Assembly (NCBI GenBank): GCA_020072585.1
Contig: JAIQGL010000012.1
Span: 1-64,000 of the forward strand
From: Terriglobia bacterium
Lineage (GTDB): Bacteria > Acidobacteriota > Terriglobia > Terriglobales > Acidobacteriaceae
Reading direction: 5' to 3'
Length of the DNA stretch: 64,000 bases
This document shows positions 36,733-46,086 of this stretch, piece after piece (position 1 is the stretch's first letter; each line of letters starts with the position of its first letter). The notes under the pieces are model-generated. The model worked only from the letters and a program-made list of their open reading frames with translations, made no database searches and was not told where the DNA came from. Both the position numbers and the translations under genes were made by a program.

Positions 36733-37872
36733 TCAATGACTGCCTGGATGCTCGTATCCAGGCAGTTTTGTCTTGCGGTGCTGCGCATCGGGTTGCTGCT
36801 GTGTCATGCAGTGGATTGCGCCCAGTCCCCAGATGAAGTCGCCGCAGTGTATGCCAACCATCTCATGTTGAGGAAACAGGCCAGCCAGAATGTTGAGCGC
36901 GATGCGGTCGTTAGGATCGTTGAAGGTCGGCACCAGCACCAGGCCATTGGCTATATAAAAGTTGGCGTAGCTGGCAGGCAGCCGCTGTCCGCGAAAGATG
37001 ACAGGGCGGGGAAGCGGAAGCTCGACGATCCGCAGCCTGCGCCCTTGAAGGTCAGTGGCGGCGCGCAAACGGCGAAGGTTCTCCTGGAGCGGCTCGTAGT
37101 TGGCGTCACTATGGCTGGGTTCGACGACGGTAAGCACCGTATCAGGAGCGACGAAGCGCGAAATGTCATCCACATGGCCATGCGTGTCATCCCCCACGAT
37201 GCCACAACCAAGCCAGATCACCTTTTCCACTCCAAGATAACCGGCAAATACTTTTTCCAGGTCCTGCTGCGTCAATCCGGGGTTGCGCTGCTGTACCTTG
37301 CTGAGAAGGCACTCTTCCGTGGTCAGCATCAGGCCCTGACCATTTACGTCAATGCTGCCGCCCTCAAGGACAACGTGATAGGGCTTGCCGTTGCGCTCGA
37401 TCACAGGCGTGAATTGCTGGAACTTGAGCTTCTTTGTAATCCGGTCTGGAAGCTGGTTGTCATGCTTCCAGTCGGGATACTTGGCCCAGGCATTGAAGCG
37501 CCAGTTGGTAAGGGCGATGCCCTGCTGGTTCTTGACGAAGATTGGGCCGGAGTCACGCGTCCAGATTCGGTTTGTGGGCCAGATGTGAAACTTTACTCGC
37601 TTCAGATCGACGTGGCTGCGCTTTAGAACATCGCGCGCTGTTTGTTTTTCGCGCGCAGAGGCCACGATAAGGTTTACGTCTTCGACACGGACGAGATGGC
37701 GGATGATATCGGCAAAGACCCAGGGTATGGCGTCGAATTTTCCTGGCCAGTCAGTGTGATTGTGCGGCCAGGCCAGCCAGGTGGCGGCGTGCGGTTCCCA
37801 CTCGGCGGGCATGCGGTAGCCGAGAGAATGGGGTGTGGCTGCTGGCGCCGCAGACGGTTTTGTGCGGGCCAT
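36733..37872 (-). CDS. aguA: Agmatine deiminase
   Basis: A 379-residue amidinotransferase-fold enzyme converting agmatine to N-carbamoylputrescine and ammonia. Motifs: WLAWPHN, RIWTRDSGPIFV, LEGGSIDVNGQG, DDTHGHVDDISRF (catalytic His/Asp), and the nucleophile C355 in GAIHCMTQQQP. The start ATG 37872 overlaps the stop of aguB (TAATG), so both are co-translated. The last codons lie inside a terminator hairpin for the convergent gene. Confidence 0.96.
   Translation of the reverse strand: MARTKPSAAPAATPHSLGYRMPAEWEPHAATWLAWPHNHTDWPGKFDAIPWVFADIIRHLVRVEDVNLIVASAREKQTARDVLKRSHVDLKRVKFHIWPTNRIWTRDSGPIFVKNQQGIALTNWRFNAWAKYPDWKHDNQLPDRITKKLKFQQFTPVIERNGKPYHVVLEGGSIDVNGQGLMLTTEECLLSKVQQRNPGLTQQDLEKVFAGYLGVEKVIWLGCGIVGDDTHGHVDDISRFVAPDTVLTVVEPSHSDANYEPLQENLRRLRAATDLQGRRLRIVELPLPRPVIFRGQRLPASYANFYIANGLVLVPTFNDPNDRIALNILAGLFPQHEMVGIHCGDFIWGLGAIHCMTQQQPDAQHRKTKLPGYEHPGSH
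36740..36765 (+). terminator. Terminator hairpin overlapping the aguA 3' end
   Basis: CTGCCTGGAT (36740-36749), 6-base loop, ATCCAGGCAG (36756-36765), then TTTTG on the + strand. It ends transcription of the secreted-protein gene, while its opposite strand encodes the final residues of AguA. Confidence 0.85.
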
Positions 37873-38777
37873 TAGTCCAGAAACCTGTGCGTGATGCCGC
37901 CGTAGCTGTCTATGCGACGATCGCGAAGGAAAGGCCAGTTGCGTCGGACATCTTCCAGATGTTTCAGATCGCACTGGCCGATCAGGATTTCTTCCTTGTC
38001 GTGCGAGGCCTCAACAATGACCCGTCCAAAGGGATCACAGAGGAAAGATCCGCCCCAGAATTCCAGACCTTTACCATGCGCGCGGTTGCCGCGAATGTCG
38101 CCGAACTCCTGACCCACCCGGTTGACCACGCCGACGAAGACACCATTGGCGATGGCGTGAGAGCGCTGAATGGTGCGCCAGGCATCGTGCTGTACCGTCC
38201 CGAACTCGGCCTTTTCATCGGGGTGCCAGCCGATCGCGGTGGGATAGAAAATAATATTTGCGCCCTGTAACGCCGTGAGGCGCGCGCCTTCGGGATACCA
38301 CTGGTCCCAGCAGACAAGCGTTCCCATGCGACCGTACTCGGTATCAAAGGCTTTGAAGCCGAGATCACCGGGCGTGAAGTAAAACTTCTCGTAATAAAGA
38401 GGGTCGTCAGGGATGTGCATCTTGCGGTAGAGACCCTTGCTGCTTCCATCGGCGTCAAGAATGACGGCCGTGTTGTGGTAGAGACCGCGCGCGCGCTTCT
38501 CAAAGACTGAGACCACAACCACCGTTTTGGTCTCACGCGCAACGGCGGCAAGCGCTTCCGTGGTGGGGCCAGGCACCGGTTCAGCCAGATCGAACAGCGC
38601 ATGGTCTTCGCGCTGGCAGAAATATTGCGTGCGGAAAAGCTCCGGCAGGCAGATGATCTGTGCGCCCTGTTTGGCGGCCGCACGCACTTTTTCCGCCGCC
38701 CGGCGAAGATTGTCGTCTGGGTCAGGCGAGCATGCCATCTGGATTAGACCGACGGTAAAGATGTCTCGGTTGGGCAT
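37872..38777 (-). CDS. aguB: N-carbamoylputrescine amidase
   Basis: A 301-residue nitrilase-superfamily enzyme. The catalytic triad is visible: E46 (CLPELFRTQYFC), K119 (YRKMHIPDD) and C156 (TLVCWDQWYPEGAR). The sequence LPELFRTQYFCQ and HIPDDPLYYEKFYFTPGDLG is characteristic of AguB. It hydrolyses N-carbamoylputrescine to putrescine. The open frame extends to 39245, but ATG 38777 gives the family start (MPNRDIFTVGLIQ). It is upstream of and coupled to aguA, and divergent from the DHS-like gene. Confidence 0.96.
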   Translation of the reverse strand: MPNRDIFTVGLIQMACSPDPDDNLRRAAEKVRAAAKQGAQIICLPELFRTQYFCQREDHALFDLAEPVPGPTTEALAAVARETKTVVVVSVFEKRARGLYHNTAVILDADGSSKGLYRKMHIPDDPLYYEKFYFTPGDLGFKAFDTEYGRMGTLVCWDQWYPEGARLTALQGANIIFYPTAIGWHPDEKAEFGTVQHDAWRTIQRSHAIANGVFVGVVNRVGQEFGDIRGNRAHGKGLEFWGGSFLCDPFGRVIVEASHDKEEILIGQCDLKHLEDVRRNWPFLRDRRIDSYGGITHRFLD

Positions 38778-38892
38778 CAGTTCAAGAATATCAAAAGCTC
38801 GCGGTTTGACTCTGCGGCGCGCAGCGTTTACTTTTTTAAGTTTGCCCAACTTTAATTGTCCAACCCATGTCCCCATCTTATGAGGTGAAGCA

Positions 38893-39984
38893 TTGAGTAA
38901 GAAGCAGGAAGGCTCAGGCATTGACCGCAAGCTGCACGATCCGGTGCAGGACAAGCTATCTCCCATTTCTCCGCTGGATCTATCCAAGGCCAAAGGCATT
39001 AGCGATCTGCTGCGCGGCATGGCAGACACCGCATTCACCGGCCGCCAGTTGGGAGAAGCTGTGGACGTGCTTGAAGCCATGGCGCGCGACAAAGACTGTT
39101 TCGTCGTCATGACACTGGCTGGAGCCATGACGGTGGCCAAGCAGGGGCTGATCATCTGCGACCTGATCGATAAAGGTCTGGTGAACGCAGTGGTTTCCAC
39201 CGGCGCCCTGATGGCGCACGGATTGGTGGAGGCTACCGGCTGCAACCACTATCGCTATGACCCGAGGATGAACGACGTTGAGCTGTATGAAGCGGGCTAC
39301 AACCGCGTTTATGACACGCTGGAGCCGGAGCAGAACCTGGACCACGTTGAACTGGTGATGGAAGAGGTGCTGGGTAAATGGGACCCGCAGCAGATTATGT
39401 GCTCATGGAAGCTGAACCGCGCCATCGGAGAGCACCTGAAGAACCATGCGAAAGGGCGGGGCATATTGAAGTCCGCCTACCAGAAGAATGTGCCGGTGTT
39501 CGTGCCGGCGTTTACTGACTCTGAGATGGGGCTGGATGTGGCGCTGAACAACCGGATGCGCGCGCGCGACGGCAAACCTCAGCTCCGCTATGATCCATTT
39601 CTTGACCTGAACTATTTTGCCGAGACGCTGTTGCAGCAGAAGAAGCTGGGAATTCTGACGATTGGCGGCGGCGTGCCCAGAAACTGGGCGCAGCAGTTTG
39701 GGCCTTATTGCGAGCTGCGGGTGCGCCGCGCCGGTGAAGATGTTCCACTCAAGCGCTATCACTACGGTGTGCGCATCTGTCCGGAGCCGGTGTATTGGGG
39801 CGGACTCTCGGGTTCGCCATACTCAGAAGCCATTTCGTGGGGCAAGTTTGTTCCGCCGGATGAGGGCGGGCGATTTGGCGAGGTCTTCATCGATGCCACA
39901 GTCGGTCTGCCGATCATGTGCGCGGCGGTATTTGAGCGGCTGGGGAAGGGATATAAGAAAACGATCAGCAAGGCCAGGCATTAG
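38893..39984 (+). CDS. Deoxyhypusine-synthase-like enzyme (probable homospermidine synthase)
   Basis: A 363-residue protein of the DHS family. It carries the NAD-binding segments (VMTLAGAMTVAKQGL; VVSTGALMAHGLVEA), IGGGVPRNW in place of the GGGVxKH of eukaryotic DHS, and the catalytic lysine K318 in SEAISWGKFVPP. Bacteria have no eIF5A, and bacterial DHS homologues are known to make homospermidine from spermidine/putrescine; that fits the aguB-aguA pair next door. TTG start at 38893 with GAGGTG upstream. The exact substrate is inferred. Confidence 0.85.
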   Translation: MSKKQEGSGIDRKLHDPVQDKLSPISPLDLSKAKGISDLLRGMADTAFTGRQLGEAVDVLEAMARDKDCFVVMTLAGAMTVAKQGLIICDLIDKGLVNAVVSTGALMAHGLVEATGCNHYRYDPRMNDVELYEAGYNRVYDTLEPEQNLDHVELVMEEVLGKWDPQQIMCSWKLNRAIGEHLKNHAKGRGILKSAYQKNVPVFVPAFTDSEMGLDVALNNRMRARDGKPQLRYDPFLDLNYFAETLLQQKKLGILTIGGGVPRNWAQQFGPYCELRVRRAGEDVPLKRYHYGVRICPEPVYWGGLSGSPYSEAISWGKFVPPDEGGRFGEVFIDATVGLPIMCAAVFERLGKGYKKTISKARH

Positions 39985-40142
39985 AAATCGGCGGACTCTG
40001 GCTTTCGTAAATCATTGCAGATGGGCCGAGCGGTGATTTTTTTGTTGCTTTTCCCCGCTGGTTCGTCTATTTCAATTGTTCAACACCCCCACGTTCATGA
40101 AGCAGGCCTTGTGTCCTGAGATAAAGGCCTGGTTAGGCAAAC

Positions 40143-41654
40143 ATGAATTCCAGAAGATGTTGGATGTGGCTATTCCTGCTGTTAGGGGGAGTTCTTTCCT
40201 GTAATGCGGCAGAATCTCCCACCGCCCTGCAACTGGAAACGGTGCCGCAATCCCTGGAGCTGACTTCCTGTGAAGAGGGCGCGCGTTTGCTGGCAATCGT
40301 GCGTAATCCCTCAAGCACGGAAATTGCCGCCGACCTGGAACTCAAGACCTTTGCCGACGTGCCGGTAAAAGTTGCCCCGGAGCCGGCTATGGCAAAAACG
40401 CTCAAGCCCGGCGAAACGATTTCCTGGGAGTTCAACGTCACGTGCACATCAGGATTCAGCACTGGAGCGATGCAGGTGGTCCTTTCCAATCAATTGAACC
40501 ACGCGGGCGTGCTGCTCTCCCAGATCGCAACCAAGCCGGTTACGCTGAAATTGCGCGATCCCCAGTTATTCGACAACATTGCCGCCATTGACGTTAAGTC
40601 CACGCTTGAGTCCTTGACCAGTTCGGACAATGGCGAACTCAACGTTGCCGTGACAAACAAAACCGTGCGGCCGTTTAAAATCACCATCAAGCCGACCGGT
40701 CCCACCTTCATAGAATTTGATCCCAAGGAGGCGCAAGGGAAGACCATTGATCCGTTGCGCGCGGAGACCGTCCGTTTTATCGTCAAGGCCACGGACCGCG
40801 TAAAGCCAGGCAAACACCTTCTGATTTTTAACGTGCAACTGGAAACGGACCGGGGCAAGCGAGACTTTCTGGTGACGCGCGAAGTCACGGTAGGAGTCAT
40901 GGGTGAATCAGAAGCGCTGAAGCTTCTTGGAGCGCCTTCCCTGCTTTTTCTGCCAGGGTTTCTGGTGGTGAGCTCGTATCTGTTTTTCTGGCGTACGAAA
41001 TGGCTGCGGCATGACCCCGCCACAACCCCGCCCGTGGAAGAGAAATCATCAGGATTCTGGCTGCTCTCCATCACGCTCTCCATGGCCATCAGCGGCCTCT
41101 TCTGGGTCAACCGGCGCGATTTCTTTTCTTACTACGGTCTGGCAGACCTGATGATGGTATGGGGGATTTCCATCGGTCTGGGTTTCGGGACGTATGTCAT
41201 CTGGCACGGCTACCTGAATTGGCGCGAGGCACGAAAGTATCCCGGCGAAAAAGATACCGCGATCAAGGTTTTGCGCAAGCTGAAACCAATCACCAGCGAT
41301 ATGGCGGTGCCCCGCATCAAGTTCAAAAAAGGAAAGCAACCGGCCTTTCTTCTGATGGAGAATGCCGATGGTTCCGCCTATGTTTGTCCGCAAATGTTGT
41401 TGTCATGGGACACCAACGCCGACCCTATTCTGAGAGACCTGGTCCGGGCGCAGCTTAAAGCCGGAGGCAAGCTGGAGACGGTCCTTCAAACAGTGGAAGA
41501 GGAGTTGAAGAAGCGAAAGCAGAGCCAGCCTTCAAGCGTGAAGGACCTTATTTGGGACATGAGCGACCCGGAAAACAATTGCGCTCACAAAATTTCGAAA
41601 GAAGAATTACTGGAGCGCGATGCAGCGGAAATTCTTGTGCGGGAAGCGAAGTAA
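40143..41654 (+). CDS. Membrane-anchored protein of unknown function
   Basis: A 503-residue protein. A signal peptide (1-22, with LSCNAAE, possibly a lipobox-like Cys) leads to an extracellular part of two Ig-like beta domains (about 25-250: LAIVRNPSSTEIAADLEL, GELNVAVTNKTVRPFKITI). Three hydrophobic helices follow (about 262-280, 300-318, 330-350) and a cytoplasmic tail with charged helices. No family is recognised. It precedes another unknown gene by 195 bases with a stem-loop between. Confidence 0.72.
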   Translation: MNSRRCWMWLFLLLGGVLSCNAAESPTALQLETVPQSLELTSCEEGARLLAIVRNPSSTEIAADLELKTFADVPVKVAPEPAMAKTLKPGETISWEFNVTCTSGFSTGAMQVVLSNQLNHAGVLLSQIATKPVTLKLRDPQLFDNIAAIDVKSTLESLTSSDNGELNVAVTNKTVRPFKITIKPTGPTFIEFDPKEAQGKTIDPLRAETVRFIVKATDRVKPGKHLLIFNVQLETDRGKRDFLVTREVTVGVMGESEALKLLGAPSLLFLPGFLVVSSYLFFWRTKWLRHDPATTPPVEEKSSGFWLLSITLSMAISGLFWVNRRDFFSYYGLADLMMVWGISIGLGFGTYVIWHGYLNWREARKYPGEKDTAIKVLRKLKPITSDMAVPRIKFKKGKQPAFLLMENADGSAYVCPQMLLSWDTNADPILRDLVRAQLKAGGKLETVLQTVEEELKKRKQSQPSSVKDLIWDMSDPENNCAHKISKEELLERDAAEILVREAK

Positions 41655-41672
41655 GGCGACAAGAAAGGTCTC

Positions 41673-41696
41673 GGGGCAGCCTCGAAAGGCTGCCCC
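41673..41696 (+). terminator. GC-rich stem-loop after the membrane-protein gene
   Basis: GGGGCAGCCT (41673-41682), CGAA tetraloop, AGGCTGCCCC (41687-41696). There is no T tract, so it may be an attenuator or processing site rather than a full terminator. Confidence 0.6.
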
Positions 41697-41849
41697 AAGC
41701 TGGGTTTACTCCTTGAGTAACACCCGCGGATAGCATCAAATCGGCGTCGATCACAGTGTAGTCAGTAACACACTGCATCAGCTGAAATGAAGTTGCAACC
41801 AAGGCTTGCGCCCACGATCGCAATAACTTCCGAAAGTCAGAGTTAGTTT

Positions 41850-43109
41850 ATGGCAAAGAACGTAACCAAAGCAACTGCGAAGAAAGCGATTCCAGCAACC
41901 CCTGTAGTGATCCAAAGCCTGCGTCTTTCCCTTATCTGGGCTGAACTCCTGCCTGATTTTCTGCGGAGCAACGTTCCGCTTGCCTCGCCTTTCGGCCCAC
42001 TCCCGCGCGACTTTTTATTTGAGAAAACCTTTGAGACCGCGCGGGACGGCGCGTCCACAAACCCAAAATTTGAAGTTCCCTGGCTCCGTGAACGCAAACA
42101 GAAGTTCTGGATGCGTTATATGGTGCAGGGCAAGCTCAGCCAGGTGAAGGGCAGTCAGGCGTGGAACTATCTGGTGCCGCTTCGACTGGACACCGGTATC
42201 CGGGTCACGGCGAATGGATTCAAGGGGGACGTGTTCATCGATGCGTTTTACTATCCCTTTGGAACAGCGGTGGTCATCTCATTGCGGTGGGACCCGAATC
42301 TGGCGCTAAACCAGATCACGGGAGATGTTTATTCCGTATACAAGAATGGGAAATTTTCCGTCGCGAACGGGCCGCAGCAGGCCGCGCTTGAGGATGTTGT
42401 GGACTATATCTTTGAGACCATGCGAGAACGCGCTCTGGGCAAGACATCAGAAAGTGTTTTCCGGACGCCTGAGCCATTCAGCCTGCTCACCGTGATCCAG
42501 GCAACGGGCGTTAATCCGAATGCAGACGTGCGCAAGGACACGCCAGTAATGGAAACGCTGGAGGCGCTTACAAGCTGGCCGGCAAATCCGAGCAATCTCA
42601 CGCTCCCGGACCTGAACAAGGCATGTTTGCCAAGCAAAGGGCATTCTCCCCTGGGCTCTGCGCTTTTTTCTGAGCGAAGAGGAAGAGCGGTGTGGATCCC
42701 CACACTCTTTGGCGTGAACCAGCCGCCATCGCAATTTCAGGCCCCGGCCCAAGCTCGATTGTCATCCAAGTTGGGTTGCTACCACAGAAATCTGTTGTTT
42801 GCGTCATTGCAGATCGAAAGCCTGGGCCGCCTGCTTTGTTATACTTCAGGGCTTTTTGCGCAGGGCACGCGGAAAGCCGACCTGCCTGCCGGCCATCGCG
42901 ACCTGGTGGAAAATGCCGCTCTGCAACTGGCCAAATTGTACAAGGGGCTAAGGGACGACACGTGGCGATCCGCCAGCGCACAGCGCCAGATATTGGAAAA
43001 CTGCTTTACGTGTCTTCAGACGGTTCTGGGTGAGTTTCAGCACGAGAAGCTCCCTGACCCGGATGCCAAACCCGCCGCGCCAACAGGACCCACGACCAAG
43101 CCGGCATGA
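41850..43109 (+). CDS. Hypothetical protein
   Basis: A 419-residue soluble protein. A Lys/Ala-rich N-terminus (MAKNVTKATAKKA) is followed by a region rich in Trp/Phe (WLRERKQKFWMRYMVQGKL) and a beta-rich part (GDVFIDAFYYPFGTAVVISL). The C-terminal third is helical (DLVENAALQLAKLYKGLR) and ends Pro-rich. Not recognised. Co-orientation with the preceding membrane protein suggests a functional pair. Confidence 0.68.
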   Translation: MAKNVTKATAKKAIPATPVVIQSLRLSLIWAELLPDFLRSNVPLASPFGPLPRDFLFEKTFETARDGASTNPKFEVPWLRERKQKFWMRYMVQGKLSQVKGSQAWNYLVPLRLDTGIRVTANGFKGDVFIDAFYYPFGTAVVISLRWDPNLALNQITGDVYSVYKNGKFSVANGPQQAALEDVVDYIFETMRERALGKTSESVFRTPEPFSLLTVIQATGVNPNADVRKDTPVMETLEALTSWPANPSNLTLPDLNKACLPSKGHSPLGSALFSERRGRAVWIPTLFGVNQPPSQFQAPAQARLSSKLGCYHRNLLFASLQIESLGRLLCYTSGLFAQGTRKADLPAGHRDLVENAALQLAKLYKGLRDDTWRSASAQRQILENCFTCLQTVLGEFQHEKLPDPDAKPAAPTGPTTKPA

Positions 43110-43225
43110 AATGGACGGAGGGCCCGGTCAGGTAAGACCACATCTCCTTCCACAATAAAGAAGGGAAGGCCGCGTCTCTTAACGTGTGAATCGGATTATT
43201 GTGCTTAGAGCGGTTTTATAGATAA

Positions 43226-43332
43226 CGTAAACTTTTTAAGGCAAGCACAAGGTCCCTCCGTCCTACTCACGCGCTGATGAAAGCGCGCGCTCGCTTAACG
43301 GACGTCGGGATGACGAGTCAGAAAGGTTTACG
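43226..43332. repeat. Imperfect inverted-repeat element in a non-coding gap
   Basis: CGTAAACTTT (43226-43235) nearly matches the reverse complement of 43323-43332 (9 of 10). Inside are CT-rich and CGCGCG stretches. The 273-base gap between neighbouring genes holds no ORF and looks like a small intergenic repeat. Confidence 0.4.
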
Positions 43333-43382
43333 CTAACACTAAGACTGCTATAGCGTTCATCGTCATCGCTTATCGTTTATCG

Positions 43383-44205
43383 TTACCGCTTAATCGGGGG
43401 CTTCAGGGAAGACGCAAGTGGGAGCCGGGCTTCGCGTATACCATGAACCGCCAGCTCAGCCATTACCTGTGCGCCGTCTGGCGAGAAGTGCGTATTGTCT
43501 TCAATTCCATCAGGGTAGTTTGGATTTTCCGCCGGCTTGAGTTGCAGGAAGAGGGCCCTGGAATGTTCCGGCCCGTATCGTTCTAAAATCTCCGCGCTCT
43601 TGCGGTGCATATCAATCAGCGGCGTCCTGGAATCGGCGGCCACGCTGCGGACAATGTCAGGATATTCGCCGTGGGTGTCCACAAGCTTTCCCTCGGCATC
43701 AAATCGCCGTCGCATCAGCGGCGTGAGCAGAACGGGAAAGGCCTGTTTGCTCCGCACATCATCGATGAAGCGAACAAGGTTTTTGCGGTAGTCATCCGGC
43801 GGAGTGTAGCGGTCCACCTTATTCTTTGGATTCGTCATTGTGTCCGAACTGAATGAACACGTAATCGCCGGGTTTGACGTGTGCCAGAAGATTGGCCCAA
43901 AGCCCTTCAGAGATGAAAGTTCGGGTGCTCCTTCCATTTTTGGCGTAGTTCCTGATTTCAATCTGCTTGTCATTAAAAAACGATTGCAGGCGCTCGCCCC
44001 ATCCGGTTTCAGGGCGCTTGGCCGGCAATTTTTCCGCCATGGTGGAATCGCCCGCCAGATGGATGGTGACCGGCTGCTGGCTGTAAGCCCGGCCCGGCAG
44101 AACCATCAGGACCAAAACCGCGCAATACCAGGCAAACGGCAGAAGCTTTCTGCGATTGCCTGGCCGCCACCACTTGGGCGAGCGTGCGCGATTTTGAGCG
44201 GGCAT
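43383..44205 (-). pseudogene. Rhamnogalacturonan acetylesterase-like SGNH gene, frameshifted
   Basis: Two frames join to one secreted SGNH hydrolase. The first (from ATG 44205) has a signal peptide ending LPGRAYSQQ, block I HLAGDSTMA, block III RNYAKNGRSTR and block IV FIQFGHND, then runs into a stop. The second continues NKVDRYTPPDDYRKNL to the final motif DNTHFSPDGA with the catalytic His. One extra A (T on the + strand at 43825-43827) separates them. Intact, it would deacetylate pectic rhamnogalacturonan (CE12 family). Confidence 0.78.
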
Positions 44206-44218
44206 TATTTCTTGCTGG

Positions 44219-44764
44219 TTACTCGAAGATGAGAATTGCCGACGCAATCACCGTGGTCCACAGGCCGCGTTTGTCGCCCACGCCGCTCTGGGTGATGTTG
44301 GTGGTGCGGACGATTTTGTTGGAGATGCGGTAAATCTCTTTTTTCTCGTCCCAGGAGGTATCCGGATTGAATTCCACGTTGAGGGTGGTGGCGAGCATTT
44401 CAGCGGCCAGCTCCTCAGCATATTCACCGGCCACGTCGTCGGCTTCGCCAAAAGAGTGGTGTTCGCTCAGATAGCCGTAGGTGCTGTGGTCCGCCGGCAT
44501 GGCGAGACCGATGCTGGCGGCGGTGAGGCGGTGCGGTTCACGGGTGGAGTTTTCCGCTACCACGGCAAACGTGACTTCGCCCGGATGAAGGAACTTGACC
44601 CCTTCTTTGCGCGAAATCAGCTTGCAATGAGGTGGAAAAATCGATGAAACCCGGACCAGATTTTGCGCCGCAATTCCCGCATCCCTGAGGGCCAGCTCAA
44701 AAGATGTAAGTCTTTCTCTGTGCTTTCCCACTCCGTTGGTCAGGAAGATGCGCTTCGGCACCAT
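44219..44764 (-). CDS. Pyruvoyl-dependent arginine decarboxylase
   Basis: A 181-residue protein from ATG 44764 ([20 protein letters not shown]). The self-cleavage site is S40-S41 in VRVSSIFPP, producing the pyruvoyl group. [20 protein letters not shown] and [11 protein letters not shown] match the PvlArgDC family. It makes agmatine from arginine, the substrate of AguA encoded 6 kb to the left. The upstream extension to 44914 is not family-like. Confidence 0.93.
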   Translation of the reverse strand: MVPKRIFLTNGVGKHRERLTSFELALRDAGIAAQNLVRVSSIFPPHCKLISRKEGVKFLHPGEVTFAVVAENSTREPHRLTAASIGLAMPADHSTYGYLSEHHSFGEADDVAGEYAEELAAEMLATTLNVEFNPDTSWDEKKEIYRISNKIVRTTNITQSGVGDKRGLWTTVIASAILIFE

Positions 44765-44950
44765 GTTTAATCCCAATTTGCTTGCCTCCAAAAACCTGTT
44801 TTTTGTGAATAAAAAAAAATAACACATGCAGACGGGCGAGCGCAGGAAATTTCCGGTAAATTTTGCCGGAAAAAGAACCTTGGCGGAAAAAGCTTCAGCT
44901 TTTCTCAGCTGCACTGCTTTTGGTGCAGCCGTGGCTCGCCCATATCACCG

Positions 44951-45868
44951 CTATAGGGCGTTTTGCGGAGCGCCTGCGGCAGACGCGGCCTGTTTGATCT
45001 TTACGGCGATATCGATAAACGCCATGGCGGCGCGGCTCAGTGCCTTGTCTTTGCGGAAAACCAGGGCCAGATCGCGGCGGATAGAGGCATCTGCCATGGC
45101 GATTGCCGCCAGAACGCCGGCCCTCACATCCTCAATCACATTGGAGCGGGCAATAAAACCCACGCCGACATCGGCTGCTACAAAGCGCTTGAGCAGCTCG
45201 CTGGAGTCCAGTTCCATGGCGATCCGGGGCTTAAGGCCGCGCTCATCGAAGAGGTTTTCAAGCGCATAGCGAGTGCGGCCGATCTTGGGAAGAAGCAGCG
45301 GGAAGCGGACCACATCGGAAATATTGACATGTTCCAGGCGGCAGAGTGAGTGGCCGGGTGGCGCGATAATGACCAGTTCGTCGCGATGAATATTTACCAC
45401 GGTCAGGCGCTTGTCATCCACCGGCGCGGAGACCACGCCGAAATCCACGGAATTGTCGATAATCGACTCCATGATTTTGGCCCGCTCCAGCCGGCTGATC
45501 TGAACGCCCACGTTGGGATAGAGTTTTTTGAATTCGGCAAACACCTCAGGCAGGATGTGCAGGCAGGTGCCCTCATTCGCGCCGACCACGATTTCGCCCC
45601 GCGGGATGCGCTCCATCTCCGCCACGGTGACCAGCATGGTTTTGCGGGATTCAAGAGTCTGTTCCGCATATTGCTGGAAGTGTTTGCCCGCGCCGGTGAG
45701 GGCCACTTTGCCGCCGCTACGGTCAAACAGCCGCGCGCCAACCTCTTCTTCCAGGGCGCGAATCTGAGAGGAGATGGCCGGTTGCGTACGGAAGCGCTTC
45801 TCTGCGGCACGGGAAAAGCTCGAGTGGCGGGCGACCTCGAGAAAGGTCTCTAGTTGGTCGAAATCCAT
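44951..45868 (-). CDS. LysR-family transcriptional regulator
   Basis: A 305-residue LysR protein: N-terminal winged HTH (MDFDQLETFLEVARHSSFSR, then RTQPAISSQIRALEEEVG), a linker helix, and a periplasmic-binding-like effector domain (GEIVVGANEGTCLHILPEVF; VDFGVVSAPVDD). ATG 45868 gives the standard LysR start. It is upstream of pvlArgDC on the same strand and faces the quinone oxidoreductase gene divergently; a repeat element lies between. Target genes cannot be read from the sequence. Confidence 0.93.
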   Translation of the reverse strand: MDFDQLETFLEVARHSSFSRAAEKRFRTQPAISSQIRALEEEVGARLFDRSGGKVALTGAGKHFQQYAEQTLESRKTMLVTVAEMERIPRGEIVVGANEGTCLHILPEVFAEFKKLYPNVGVQISRLERAKIMESIIDNSVDFGVVSAPVDDKRLTVVNIHRDELVIIAPPGHSLCRLEHVNISDVVRFPLLLPKIGRTRYALENLFDERGLKPRIAMELDSSELLKRFVAADVGVGFIARSNVIEDVRAGVLAAIAMADASIRRDLALVFRKDKALSRAAMAFIDIAVKIKQAASAAGAPQNAL

Positions 45869-45900
45869 ATGTGGCTCTATTCTATTGACTTGACCGTTTT

Positions 45901-46062
45901 TAGCAATTAGCAACTGGCAAATAGCAATTAGCAAAATCTTTTACCGCAATGAACGCAAAGATCGCAAAGGAGATTTCATTTTCCACTCTCTCTTTCTCCC
46001 TTTGCGCCCTTCGCGTCCTTTGCGGTGGAAGGGTTTGGCTAACTGCCAGTTGCTAATTGCTA
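45901..46062. repeat. 162-bp palindromic intergenic element
   Basis: TAGCAATTAGCAACTGGCA (45901-45919) is the exact reverse complement of 46044-46062. Between, CCGCAAAGGA-like motifs also form an imperfect inverted pair (about 45942-45970 against 46000-46030). Several AATTGCTAATTGCT units follow. It looks like a MITE or REP-like hairpin inserted between lysR and the oxidoreductase. Confidence 0.75.
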
Positions 46063-46086
46063 ATTGCTGATTGCTGACCGCTCTAC

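Noticed and set aside
36156-36788. Two long minus-strand frames opposite the secreted low-complexity protein
   Set aside because: They mirror the Ala/Ser/Thr/Pro repeat tract, giving Gly/Ser/Arg- or Ala/Val-rich shadows.
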